Notes under the pieces: generated by a model
Databases searched by the model: none
The model's input: only the letters and a program-made list of their open reading frames with translations
Told to the model about the DNA's origin: nothing
Position numbers and translations under genes: made by a program
Assembly (NCBI GenBank): GCA_016792845.1
Contig: JAEUKH010000010.1
Span: 1-62,022 of the forward strand
DNA from: Myxococcales bacterium
Lineage (GTDB): Bacteria; Myxococcota_A; Polyangia; Polyangiales; Ga0077539
Direction of reading: 5' to 3'
Length of the DNA stretch: 62,022 nt
In this document: piece after piece, positions 53,437 to 61,811 of the stretch
Layout of the letters: the number at the start of each line of letters is the position of its first letter
Position numbering within the stretch: position 1 is the stretch's first letter

Positions 53437-54426
53437 ATGATGCGACCCACTGCCCTAGCACTCTCGCTGGCGATCGGACTCTGCGCGGCCCGCGCCTCCG
53501 CGCAAGACAACGCGGCCTTCGCGCAGCAGCGCTACATGCGCGGCACGACCCTCTACGAGCAGCGCGACTACACGCACGCCCTCGACGAGTTTCGCGCCTC
53601 GCTTGAGCTCTACGGTTCGCCCAACACGCGGCTCTACGCGGCGCGCTCGCTGCGCGAGCTCGGGCGACTCGACGAGGCCGTCACCGAGTACGAGCGCGCC
53701 ATGCGCGAGGCCGCCGACCGTGCGGCCACCGACCCGCGGTACGCCGACACCCGAGAGCACGCGCACGCCGAGATGGTGGTGCTCGAGCCCCGCATCGCGC
53801 GGCTCACCGTGAGCGTCGCCGAGATGCCGCAGAACGTGGTGGTTCGGGTCAACAACCGCGAGCTCCCGAGCGCCGCGGTGGGTGTGCCCATGGCGGTGAT
53901 GCCAGGCCACCTCGAGATCGTGACCCAGGCCCGCGGGTTTCATGCCGATCGCCGCGAGGTCGACCTTGAGGCCGGGCATCAGGCCGCGGTGACGGTGACC
54001 CTGCGCCGACGCACGACCCTCGAAGGCATCGACGAGAACCCCACGGGCGGTGCCGGCGAGCCGAGCGGGGCGGCGCCCGCGGGCGCGTCACGGGGCGGCG
54101 TTCCGAGGGTGGTGCCGTGGGTGGTGATGGGCGTCGGCGTGGCGGGCCTCGCGGCCTTCGCGGTCACGGGGCTGATGGCCTCGGGCGCGTACGACACCCT
54201 CGAGACCCGCTGCGGTGGGGTGCGCTGCCCGGTCGACGAGCAAGGCGCCGTCGACGACGGGCGGACGCTCCAGACCGTCGCCAACGTGAGCCTCGGCCTC
54301 GGCCTCGCGGGCCTCGCCACGGGCGCCGTGCTGATGGCGTTTCGACGGCCGGCTGAGCGAGCCCCGGCGCCGCCCGTGCAAGTGTCGCTCGGGCCCCGCG
54401 GTGTGCTTCTTGGGGGGAGCTTCTGA
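53437..54426 (+). CDS. TPR- and PEGA-domain exported protein
   Basis: The 329-residue protein has a signal peptide (LALSLAIGLCAARASAQ). TPR-like helices (TTLYEQRDYTHALDEFRASLELYG, LDEAVTEYERAM) span ~30-110. A PEGA-like beta domain covers ~125-195 (LTVSVAEMPQNVVVRVNNRELPSA, RGFHADRREVDLEAG). Two hydrophobic segments at ~228-248 and ~285-305 flank a short loop with two Cys. The pattern is common in myxobacteria and often encoded beside kinases, as here. Met codons at 53437 and 53440 are both possible starts. Its TGA shares one base with the ATG of the next gene, so translation is coupled. Confidence 0.85.
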   Translation: MMRPTALALSLAIGLCAARASAQDNAAFAQQRYMRGTTLYEQRDYTHALDEFRASLELYGSPNTRLYAARSLRELGRLDEAVTEYERAMREAADRAATDPRYADTREHAHAEMVVLEPRIARLTVSVAEMPQNVVVRVNNRELPSAAVGVPMAVMPGHLEIVTQARGFHADRREVDLEAGHQAAVTVTLRRRTTLEGIDENPTGGAGEPSGAAPAGASRGGVPRVVPWVVMGVGVAGLAAFAVTGLMASGAYDTLETRCGGVRCPVDEQGAVDDGRTLQTVANVSLGLGLAGLATGAVLMAFRRPAERAPAPPVQVSLGPRGVLLGGSF

Positions 54427-56930
54427 TGCGCGCGACTCGAATTCTTACGCTTCTTGGTGTCCTCTCGACCGCGGCCTGCACCCTCGACTGGGATCGCCTC
54501 GACCCTTCGCAAGGGCCTGCGCCCACGACCGACGCGGGCCTCGACGCGGGCCTCGACGCCGGGGGCTGCCAGCTCGACAACGACTGCGCGGGCAACGAGC
54601 TCGGCAACCGCGTGTGTGACACCACCTCGCGGGTCTGCGTGCAGTGCGTGGCCGCGCGCGACACTTGCCCGCGCGGGCAGTACTGCGGCGCCGACAACCG
54701 CTGCACGAGCGGCTGCCGCAACGACGAAGCCTGTCAGGGCACCGCGGCCTCGACCGACGCCGGCGCCGATGACGCGGCGAGTACCGGCACGCGGGCCACC
54801 AATCGTTGCAACGTCTCGACCCGCGCTTGCGTCGAGTGCCTCAGCAACGAGCACTGCCCCCCGGGCCGGGTGTGCATGGGCAACGCCTGCGTGCCCGGGT
54901 GCGACTCGACCCAGGCGTGTCCGAGCGGCCAGAGCTGCTGCGGCGGCGGGTGCGTCGACCTCCAGGCGAGCCCCCTCCATTGCGGCGCCTGCGGGAGCCT
55001 CTGTAGCACCGTCAACGGCACCCCCGCCTGCGCCGCGGGGCGATGCGCGGTGGGCCGCTGCACGGCGCCCTTCGGCGACTGCGACAGCGACCCGAGCTCA
55101 GGCTGCGAGACCAACACCCAGACCAGCGTGATGCACTGCGGTCAGTGCGGCACCGCGTGCCCGACGCCGCCCAACGCGACGGCGGGGTGCAGCGCGGGCC
55201 GATGCGGCATCGCCCAGTGTCAATCGGGCTTCGCCGACTGCAACGGGCTCCCCGAAGACGGGTGCGAGGTCAACATCAACACCAGCGTCATGCACTGCGG
55301 CCGCTGCGCGAACGCGTGCGTGGTGAGCGGCGGCATGGCGGTGTGCGTGGCCGGCGCGTGCCAGCGTTCGAGCTGCGACGTGGGCCGCGGTGACTGCGAC
55401 GGCAACACCGCCAACGGGTGCGAGGCCGACCTCACGAGCGACCCGCGGCACTGCGCGACCTGCGGCGCGGCGTGCAGCCTCCCGAACGCCGAGAGCGCCT
55501 GCGCGGCGAGCCGCTGCGTGGTCGGCTCCTGCAACACGGGCTTCGGCAACTGCGACGGCAACGCGCAGAACGGCTGCGAGGTCGACACCCGATCGAGCGT
55601 CACAAACTGCGGCACCTGCGGGGTCTCGTGCGCCTTCGCGCGGGGCACCGCGGCCTGCGAGCGCGGCGCCTGCGCCATCGCGAGCTGCGACCGCGGCTTC
55701 GGCAACTGCGACAACGTGCTCACGAACGGCTGCGAGACCGACACCAACACGTCGGTGACCCACTGCGGCACCTGCGGCACCGTCTGCCCGACGCGGCCCC
55801 AGGCCAACGCGGTCTGCAACAGTGGCGCCTGCGGCATCGCCTGTCAGGCCGGCTTCGCCGACTGCGACAACAACGCGAACACGGGCTGCGAGCAGAACAC
55901 CAGCACCGACGTCAACCACTGCGGGGCCTGCAACCGTCGCTGCGTGCTCGCCAACGCCGAAGCGGCCTGCAACGCCGGCACCTGCGCCATCGCGCGGTGC
56001 CTGCCCGGATACGCCGACTGCGACGGCTCGCCCAGCAACGGCTGCGAGGTCAACACCCGCACCGACCTCAACCACTGCGGCGGCTGCGGGGTGCGCTGCG
56101 CCGCCAACAACGCCACCGCGCTGTGCGCAAACTCAACCTGTCAGATCACGGCCTGCACGGGGTCGTTCGGCAATTGCGACGGCAACCCGGCGAACGGCTG
56201 CGAGACCGACATGATCGCCTCGCAGACCCACTGCGGCGCCTGCGGCAACGTCTGCCCGACGGGCCGCACCTGCACCATCGGCCGCTGCGCCAGGGCCTTC
56301 AACGGGTACTCGGTGGCGACCGCGCCCTCTGAGGTGACCTGGGTCGAGGCCTGCACCCAGCCCGGCGTCGAGGTGCTCCACATGGGCGTCGACGATGACC
56401 AGCATGCGGGCACGATCCCCTTCCCGGTGGAGTTTTGGGGCGGTCTGACCCGAGACTACGTGGTCACCTCGAACGGCCAGGTGGGCTTCGGCACGCTCTT
56501 CTACGGCTTCGGGGTCGTGCCCGACCAGGGCACCTACCGCTCGTTCGGCACGCTCCCGATCTCGCTCGCGCAGAACCCCCCGCGGGGCATGGTGCCCTCG
56601 GCCTACCTCTTCGGCGTCGACCTCGTACAGAACGACGGCGTCTGCGTGGTCACCCTCGGCACCGCGCCGAACCGCCGCTGGGTCGCCGAGACCCGCAACG
56701 CCTACGCCTTCAGCGTGAGCGGCACGGCCTTCTCGTTCGAGCTCATCGCGTACGAGGCCACGCAGAACATCGACTTCCTCTACAACGCCCCGTGGACGAC
56801 GCCCTTCAACATCCCCGTGTCGGGCAACGAGGCCACCATCGGCCTGCAAGACTTCAGGCAGCCCGTGCGCGCCATCACCGTGACCCAGACCGTGGGCCCG
56901 GGCACCCGGCTCCGCTTCTCGCCCCTCTGA
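54426..56930 (+). CDS. Lipoprotein with eight Cys-rich ~37-residue repeats and a C-terminal beta domain
   Basis: The 834-residue protein has a lipoprotein signal (LLGVLSTAAC). An Asp/Gly linker and a Cys-rich entry segment follow. Then come about eight repeats of the form CxxGFGxCDGxxxNGCExxTxTSVxHCGxCGxxC (~210-605), for example TGFGNCDGNAQNGCEVD. The C-terminal ~220 residues have no Cys-repeat and look beta-rich (DYVVTSNGQVGFGTLFYGFG, IDFLYNAPW), similar to adhesion-type domains. It is coupled to the TPR/PEGA gene by a 1-bp TGATG overlap. It is probably a surface stalk with a binding head; the ligand is unknown. Confidence 0.87.
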   Translation: MRATRILTLLGVLSTAACTLDWDRLDPSQGPAPTTDAGLDAGLDAGGCQLDNDCAGNELGNRVCDTTSRVCVQCVAARDTCPRGQYCGADNRCTSGCRNDEACQGTAASTDAGADDAASTGTRATNRCNVSTRACVECLSNEHCPPGRVCMGNACVPGCDSTQACPSGQSCCGGGCVDLQASPLHCGACGSLCSTVNGTPACAAGRCAVGRCTAPFGDCDSDPSSGCETNTQTSVMHCGQCGTACPTPPNATAGCSAGRCGIAQCQSGFADCNGLPEDGCEVNINTSVMHCGRCANACVVSGGMAVCVAGACQRSSCDVGRGDCDGNTANGCEADLTSDPRHCATCGAACSLPNAESACAASRCVVGSCNTGFGNCDGNAQNGCEVDTRSSVTNCGTCGVSCAFARGTAACERGACAIASCDRGFGNCDNVLTNGCETDTNTSVTHCGTCGTVCPTRPQANAVCNSGACGIACQAGFADCDNNANTGCEQNTSTDVNHCGACNRRCVLANAEAACNAGTCAIARCLPGYADCDGSPSNGCEVNTRTDLNHCGGCGVRCAANNATALCANSTCQITACTGSFGNCDGNPANGCETDMIASQTHCGACGNVCPTGRTCTIGRCARAFNGYSVATAPSEVTWVEACTQPGVEVLHMGVDDDQHAGTIPFPVEFWGGLTRDYVVTSNGQVGFGTLFYGFGVVPDQGTYRSFGTLPISLAQNPPRGMVPSAYLFGVDLVQNDGVCVVTLGTAPNRRWVAETRNAYAFSVSGTAFSFELIAYEATQNIDFLYNAPWTTPFNIPVSGNEATIGLQDFRQPVRAITVTQTVGPGTRLRFSPL

Positions 56931-56970
56931 TCGCGACCCGAAAACACCAGTAAGATCAAAGGGTTGGCCC

Positions 56971-59142
56971 CTAGGCCGCGACGCCCTTTCGGGGCGGCCT
57001 CTTGCCGCGGGCCGGCGGGGTCTTGGCGTCGAGCGGCGAGGCCGTGCGGGTCTGGTTGCGGCCGCCCTGCTTGGCCTTGTAGAGGGCCTGGTCGGCGCGC
57101 TCGAAGAGCGTCTGACGGTCGCTGCCGTCGGTCGGGTAGGCTGAGATGCCGAGCGAACAGGTGACCCTGAGCGGGCCCATCTCGGTCGCGAAGGTCTGCC
57201 GCTGAAGCTCCTCGCGGATGCGCTCGGCGAGCTGCCACGCGCCCCGGGTGTCGGTCTCTTCGCAGACGATGACAAACTCTTCGCCGCCGAAGCGGGCCAC
57301 CGCGTCGGTCTCGCGGCGACAGCGAGAGAGCACCGCGCCGAGGCCCTTGATGACCACGTCGCCGAGGGCGTGCCCGTAGGTGTCGTTGACGCTCTTGAAT
57401 TTGTCGATGTCGAGCACGATCACCGCGAGGGGCCGCTCGAAGCGCTCGGCGGCGCGCACGCGCTTGTCGAACTCGGTCTCCATCGAGCGCTTGTTGAGGT
57501 GACCCGTCATCGGGTCGGTGGTCGCGAGGGCCTCAAGGTGACGCACCGCCGCGGCGTTGGCCAAGGCCACCGAGGCGTGGGCCGCGAGGACGCCCAAGAG
57601 CTGCCGCGCGCTCTCTCCGAAGGCGCCCCGTCGCTCGGCCGCCAGGGTCAGCGTGCCGAGCACCGTGTCGCGCGCCACGAGCGGGAGCACCAGCACCGAG
57701 TGCATCGTGCGGAGGTGTACCTCGCGGGTAAACACAAACTGCGCCGAAGGGTCATACTGCCCGCGGTAGGGGAGCGCGTGCCGGGCCTTCACCGCCGCGC
57801 TGGCGATGCCGGTGTTGTCGCTGAAGCGGAGCCCTTCGAGGCTCGCGCCCGCCTCGCCCACCACCGTGCGAACCTGGTGCTGACGCGCCCGGGCGTCGTA
57901 GCCCGTCACCACGATGAGGTCGTGCTCGACCACCGCGCGGGCCGAGCGGACCACCGCGTCGAGGACCTCGGTGTCGGTGAGCGCTTCGCCGAGGGCCCGC
58001 GAGGCGTCGAAGAGCACCGAGAGCTCGGTGCGGGCCCGGTCGAGCCGCGCGAACACGCGCTCGTTGTCGATGAGCCGCCGCGCCTGGAGCGCCACCATCT
58101 CAAGGGTCGCGAGGTCGTCGGGGGTCAAGGCCCGCGCCTCGGCGCGGTCGGCCACCAAGACGCCGCGCACCTCGTCGCCATCACGGATGGGCACCCCCGC
58201 AAACTCTCTGACGCCGTGCGGACCGCGGTAATAGGGCAAGCCCGGGTACTCGGGCTTCAGGTTCGAGAGCACCACCGGGCGCCCCAACGACACCGCCGCC
58301 CCGAGCGCGCCCGCGCCCGCTGAAATGGGCTCCGTCACCAGCTCGGCGTCGTCGGTGGCCGCCTCGACGAGGCGCAGCGTGCGGCCCCGCGCGTCGACCC
58401 AGAAGAGGGCGCAGGTGCGGAGCCCCAAGGTGCGACGCCCGAGGCCCAAGAGCCCCACCACCGAGGCGTGGATCTCTTCGAGGCTCGCGCGCATCCGGGC
58501 GGCCTCGTCGCGCCGCGCCCCCTCGACGCCGCTCGCCGAACCCGCCAGGCGAAACGACGCCGCCGCCTCACGCTGCCGGGTCTCTTGATCGGCCAGCATC
58601 TTGCCCGCGCGCGCCCGCACCCGCGCCACCTCGGCCCGCGTCAAGCCGTGGTGGAGCGCCACCGCCACCCCCGCCACCGCCACCCGTAGCGCGAGCCCGC
58701 CGAGCGACGCGAACCCGTGCGCCGCGTAGTGAAGACTCAGCTCGCAGAGGAGCCCGACCGCGAAGACCCACCCGAGGTGCCTCCGGGCCACCACCGAACC
58801 CGCGGCCGCGAGGGCCAAGAACGGCAACGCCGAGAGGGGGCCCGCGCTCCCGCCGGTGGCCGCCACCGCCGTCGCCGCGAGGGTCACCCCCACCGAGGCC
58901 CGCACCGGGTCGAGGGCCCGCATCGTGCCGTCACGCCGCCGCGCGCGCGGCCGCCGACGCACCGCCAGCGCCGCGAGCAGCGCCAGCAGCGCCACCGCGT
59001 CGAGGCCGCGACCGCTCGACGGCCCGAAGCCGCCGCGCGCGAGATACGCCATCGTCGCGGCGATCACCGAGGGGGCGAACACGCTCCGCGTCGCCCGCAT
59101 CCCTCCACCCATGACCCCCGCGAGCGGTTCGGCGTTCGCCAT
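56971..59142 (-). CDS. Membrane diguanylate cyclase with two GAF domains
   Basis: The 723-residue protein has N-terminal hydrophobic segments (~20-180), then GAF 1 (~215-365) and GAF 2 (~375-530). A GGDEF domain covers ~545-700 with LATTDPMTGHLNKRSME, LDIDKFKSVNDTYGHALGD, the active-site GGEEF (619-623) and LGISAYPTDG. An inhibitory I-site RETD (Arg610-Asp613) stands exactly five residues before GGEEF, so feedback by c-di-GMP is expected. It makes c-di-GMP from two GTP in response to signals sensed by the GAF domains. The start at 59142 lies 47 bp downstream of the 59190 palindrome on the minus strand. Confidence 0.94.
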   Translation of the reverse strand: MANAEPLAGVMGGGMRATRSVFAPSVIAATMAYLARGGFGPSSGRGLDAVALLALLAALAVRRRPRARRRDGTMRALDPVRASVGVTLAATAVAATGGSAGPLSALPFLALAAAGSVVARRHLGWVFAVGLLCELSLHYAAHGFASLGGLALRVAVAGVAVALHHGLTRAEVARVRARAGKMLADQETRQREAAASFRLAGSASGVEGARRDEAARMRASLEEIHASVVGLLGLGRRTLGLRTCALFWVDARGRTLRLVEAATDDAELVTEPISAGAGALGAAVSLGRPVVLSNLKPEYPGLPYYRGPHGVREFAGVPIRDGDEVRGVLVADRAEARALTPDDLATLEMVALQARRLIDNERVFARLDRARTELSVLFDASRALGEALTDTEVLDAVVRSARAVVEHDLIVVTGYDARARQHQVRTVVGEAGASLEGLRFSDNTGIASAAVKARHALPYRGQYDPSAQFVFTREVHLRTMHSVLVLPLVARDTVLGTLTLAAERRGAFGESARQLLGVLAAHASVALANAAAVRHLEALATTDPMTGHLNKRSMETEFDKRVRAAERFERPLAVIVLDIDKFKSVNDTYGHALGDVVIKGLGAVLSRCRRETDAVARFGGEEFVIVCEETDTRGAWQLAERIREELQRQTFATEMGPLRVTCSLGISAYPTDGSDRQTLFERADQALYKAKQGGRNQTRTASPLDAKTPPARGKRPPRKGVAA

Positions 59143-59188
59143 CGCTCGCGCGATAGCAGCCCGAGGCGAGCGCGCTCAACTTTACGGC

Positions 59189-59209
59189 AATGTTGACACT
59201 GTCAACATT
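59189..59209. promoter_or_regulatory. Perfect 21-bp palindrome behind the FtsB/DivIC-like gene and before the GGDEF gene
   Basis: AATGTTGACA-C-TGTCAACATT is a perfect 10-1-10 palindrome. It overlaps the stop codon of the FtsB/DivIC-like gene and lies 47 bp upstream of the diguanylate cyclase start, in the same direction. It is the cleanest member of the ATGTNNACANTGTNNACAT family in this window and could regulate the cyclase gene. Confidence 0.7.
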
Positions 59210-59519
59210 ACCGCCCGCCGCGGGGGAGCGAGGGCACCTCGACGATGAGCTCATCGGGGCGCACCCAGCCGATCGCCTCGCGCACGGCCCGCTCGACGGC
59301 GCGCGGGTCGTTGGCCATCGCGTCGAGCTCTCGTCGGAGCTGAATGAGCTCTCGGGCGAGGCGTTGGTTCTCTTGGCGTTGAGCCACGAGCTGCGCCGAG
59401 AGGCGACGGTGTCGAGAGAGGCCGTCGGGGCCGAAGACCATCGCGGGCACCGAGATCACCGCGAGGGCGAGCACGCCGAGGGGCAGAGCGAGGGCCATGC
59501 GTTCGCGCAGCGCAGACAT
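59208..59519 (-). CDS. Septum formation initiator family protein (FtsB/DivIC-like)
   Basis: The 103-residue protein has the FtsB/DivIC layout: a short cytosolic N-terminus, one membrane segment (ALPLGVLALAVISVPAMVFG) and a periplasmic coiled coil (LVAQRQENQRLARELIQLRRELDAM), followed by the conserved end NDPRAVERAVREAIGWVRPDELIVEV. Such proteins join the division complex with FtsL and FtsQ. The ATG at 59519 was chosen; a TTG eight codons earlier is an alternative. Its stop touches the palindrome upstream of the GGDEF gene. Confidence 0.88.
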   Translation of the reverse strand: MSALRERMALALPLGVLALAVISVPAMVFGPDGLSRHRRLSAQLVAQRQENQRLARELIQLRRELDAMANDPRAVERAVREAIGWVRPDELIVEVPSLPRGGR

Positions 59520-59579
59520 CGGCCGACGGGTACCGCGGCCCAAGAAGTGGCGCCAGAAATCTGCACCCGCGCGGGCCGC

Positions 59580-60605
59580 TCAGTCGAGGGCGAGCACCCA
59601 GACCTCGTGGCCCTCGGCGGCGCCGAGCGCGCTGAGGGCGTCGGGTTCGAGATTCACCGTGTCGCCCGACACCGAGATGCGCGACGCCACCGCGCGAAAG
59701 TACGGCGCCTCGCGGAGGTCGAGGCCCACCAGCGCGCGCTGCCCGCCCTCGGCGGCGGCGTCGCCGAGCCTCATGCGCTGGCTCCGTTTGACGAGGAGCA
59801 CCTCATCGAGGGCGGCGCGAAAGTGCGGCCCGCCGTCGAAGGGGTCGATGCGGTTGCAGTACTGAAACCCGATGCGACGGAGCATCTTCTCGACGCCGCG
59901 GGTCTCGCGCCCCACCTTGCCGATCACGTCTTGGGCGTCGCGCGCCAGGAGCGACGCGTAAATGTCACCCGAGGGGAAGAGCGACTTGATGAACTCTTTG
60001 TTGCGCTTCGAGAGCCGGTCGGCCTCGTTGTAGCTCATGTCGGTGAAGCGCCGCCCGAGGGCCTCCCACAGATGGCTCGTGCCGTCAGAGAGAAGCGGCG
60101 GCAAAAGCTCAGCCACCACCTCGTTGCGGAAGAGCCCGCGGTGCATCGCCATGAAGAGGAAGCGCACATACGAGATCATCATGCCGATGCGCTCGGGCAC
60201 CTTGCGGCTCTCGGGGCTCACGATGAGGCCGCCGATTTCGGTCGGCCCCTCGTAGCTGTGCCCGAGGCGCAGCACCGTGTGCACGAAGTGCCGGTCGAGG
60301 GTCGGCGAGTACTTCTCTTCGATGATGACGTCGAAGAAGATGTACGGCGCGTCGCGGCGACCGAGCTGCGCGATGATCTTGCTCGACCCCACGATGCGAC
60401 CCTCTTCGCGGTCTTCGAGCACGAAGACGTACTCGCGGCGCCGCGGGTCTTTGATCGCGCCCGAGAACGATCGCACCGAGGTGTCGATGATCTCGCGCAC
60501 CGTGCCCGGGTCGTCGGGGAGGTTGACTGTGTTGAGATGCTTCGCGAGCGCGAGCAGCTGCGGCTCGTCTTCGGTGACCACCGCCCTGATGACGTAGCGC
60601 TGCAT
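59580..60605 (-). CDS. astA: Arginine N-succinyltransferase
   Basis: The 341-residue protein belongs to the AstA family, which transfers succinyl from succinyl-CoA to arginine as the first step of the AST pathway. Family segments include VIRAVVTEDEPQLLALA, REYVFVLEDREEGRIVGSS, APYIFFDVIIEEKYSPTL, LGHSYEGPTEIGGLIVSPESR and IGFQYCNRIDPFDGGPHF. The ATG at 60605 gives the normal N-terminus. The other ast genes (astB to astE) are not beside it, so the enzyme may serve another acyl transfer here. It lies between the FtsB/DivIC-like gene and dtd on the same strand. Confidence 0.9.
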   Translation of the reverse strand: MQRYVIRAVVTEDEPQLLALAKHLNTVNLPDDPGTVREIIDTSVRSFSGAIKDPRRREYVFVLEDREEGRIVGSSKIIAQLGRRDAPYIFFDVIIEEKYSPTLDRHFVHTVLRLGHSYEGPTEIGGLIVSPESRKVPERIGMMISYVRFLFMAMHRGLFRNEVVAELLPPLLSDGTSHLWEALGRRFTDMSYNEADRLSKRNKEFIKSLFPSGDIYASLLARDAQDVIGKVGRETRGVEKMLRRIGFQYCNRIDPFDGGPHFRAALDEVLLVKRSQRMRLGDAAAEGGQRALVGLDLREAPYFRAVASRISVSGDTVNLEPDALSALGAAEGHEVWVLALD

Positions 60606-60657
60606 GGGGTACCCTCTTCGACGCGCCCGGTGCCCGCGCGCCCTACGAAGCACCCTG

Positions 60658-61107
60658 TTAGAAGAGCCGATGACTGTCGAGGAGAATGGTGATCGGCCCG
60701 TGGTTCACCGCGTCGACCTCCATCGTGGCGCGAAAGACCCCGGTCGCGACGGTGAGGCCCCGCGCGCGCCACGCCGCGACCGCGGCCTCGTACATCGCCG
60801 CGGCCTCGGCGGGCGCCATCGCGCGATCGAAGGCCGGGCGTCGACCCTTACGAACGTCGCCGTACAGGGTGAACTGCGGCACCACCAGCAAGGCCCCGCC
60901 AACCGCCGCGACGTCGAGGTTCATCTTGCCCGCGCTGTCTTCGAAGACGCGCAGCCCCGCGACCTTCTCGACGATGTAGACAATGTCAACATCGCGGTCG
61001 TCTGCGCCGACGCCGAGGTACACGACGAGGCCCGCGTCGATGCGACCGGTGACCGCGCCGTCGACCCGCACCTCGCCGCGCGACACGCGCTGCACCACCG
61101 CCCTCAC
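60658..61107 (-). CDS. dtd: D-aminoacyl-tRNA deacylase
   Basis: The 149-residue enzyme removes D-amino acids (and glycine from tRNA-Ala) from mischarged tRNA. It starts MRAVVQRVSRGEVRVDG and carries both family motifs: PQFTLYGD in place of the usual SQFTL, and VNHGPITILLDS as the cross-subunit NxGPxT segment. The Ser-to-Pro change before QFTL is worth noting, although the main-chain catalytic arrangement may tolerate it. The GTG at 61107 overlaps the tsaB stop by 4 bp (GTGA). The sequence contains a member of the palindrome family at 60974-60992. Confidence 0.93.
   Translation of the reverse strand: MRAVVQRVSRGEVRVDGAVTGRIDAGLVVYLGVGADDRDVDIVYIVEKVAGLRVFEDSAGKMNLDVAAVGGALLVVPQFTLYGDVRKGRRPAFDRAMAPAEAAAMYEAAVAAWRARGLTVATGVFRATMEVDAVNHGPITILLDSHRLF
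60974..60992. promoter_or_regulatory. Intragenic 19-bp palindrome-family match in dtd
   Basis: ATGTAGACA-A-TGTCAACAT matches the ATGTNNACANTGTNNACAT pattern, with one mismatch between arms. It lies inside dtd, where it encodes part of VDIVYIVEK. It may be chance or a genuine second-type site. Confidence 0.3.
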
Positions 61108-61811
61108 GGCGCGAGGCTCCGCCCCCCCGGGAGCTTCGCGTCGCTCGCGCGCACATAGGTCGGTTCGAGCGCGCCGGTGTCGAGGGCGCCGCGCCGCCCG
61201 GTCACCACCGCACCCACGAAGCGGGCCATGGGTGACCCGAGCATCGGCGCTCCGTGGGTGAGCGTGAGGCCCTCGGCGGCGAGCCGCGCCTTGAGGGCCG
61301 GAGACAGGTCGCTCAGCGCGAAGACCGCGGTCTCGCCCACGAGCGCGCGCACCGCCGCGGCGATCTGTTCGGGCTTCGCGTGCCGCGGGCCCATCGCCCA
61401 CCGGCGGCCCTCAGGCGCGGCCGGGTCGTCGACCGAGAGCGCCGCGTAGAGCTCGTCGCGGCGCGCATCGAGGGCGGTGAGCACCGGCCCCCGGACGCCC
61501 GCCGCGGCCTCGAGCATCGCCTCAAAGGAGCTGACGCCGTACAGCGGCAGCGCCCGCGCGAGGCTCAGCCCCTTCGCCGTCGCCACCCCGATGCGAACGC
61601 CCGTAAAAGACCCCGGCCCCGTGCCCACGGCGAGGGCGTCGAGCGCCTCAAGCCCCAGCCCCGCGCGACGCAGCGCCTCTTCAGCGAGCGGAAGCGCCAG
61701 GGCCGAATGCGCCTCAAGCCCACGGGCCGAGACCTCAGACAAGAGCTCAGAGTCACGAAGCACCGCCGCCGAGCCGAGCGGCGTGGCGGTGTCGATGGCC
61801 AGACACAACAT
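61104..61811 (-). CDS. tsaB: tRNA threonylcarbamoyladenosine biosynthesis protein TsaB
   Basis: The 235-residue protein has the ASKHA fold of TsaB, a partner of TsaD in making t6A37 on ANN-decoding tRNAs. It shows LCLAIDTATPLGSAAVLRD, HSALALPLAEEAL, VGTGPGSFTGVRIGVATAKGL and LDARRDELYAA. The ATG at 61811 was chosen because it begins the usual MLCLAIDT; a longer frame has an unlikely basic extension. It is coupled to dtd by a GTGA overlap, so two tRNA quality genes form one unit. The 211 bp upstream to the window edge have more AT-rich stretches but no clear promoter. Confidence 0.92.
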   Translation of the reverse strand: MLCLAIDTATPLGSAAVLRDSELLSEVSARGLEAHSALALPLAEEALRRAGLGLEALDALAVGTGPGSFTGVRIGVATAKGLSLARALPLYGVSSFEAMLEAAAGVRGPVLTALDARRDELYAALSVDDPAAPEGRRWAMGPRHAKPEQIAAAVRALVGETAVFALSDLSPALKARLAAEGLTLTHGAPMLGSPMARFVGAVVTGRRGALDTGALEPTYVRASDAKLPGGRSLAP

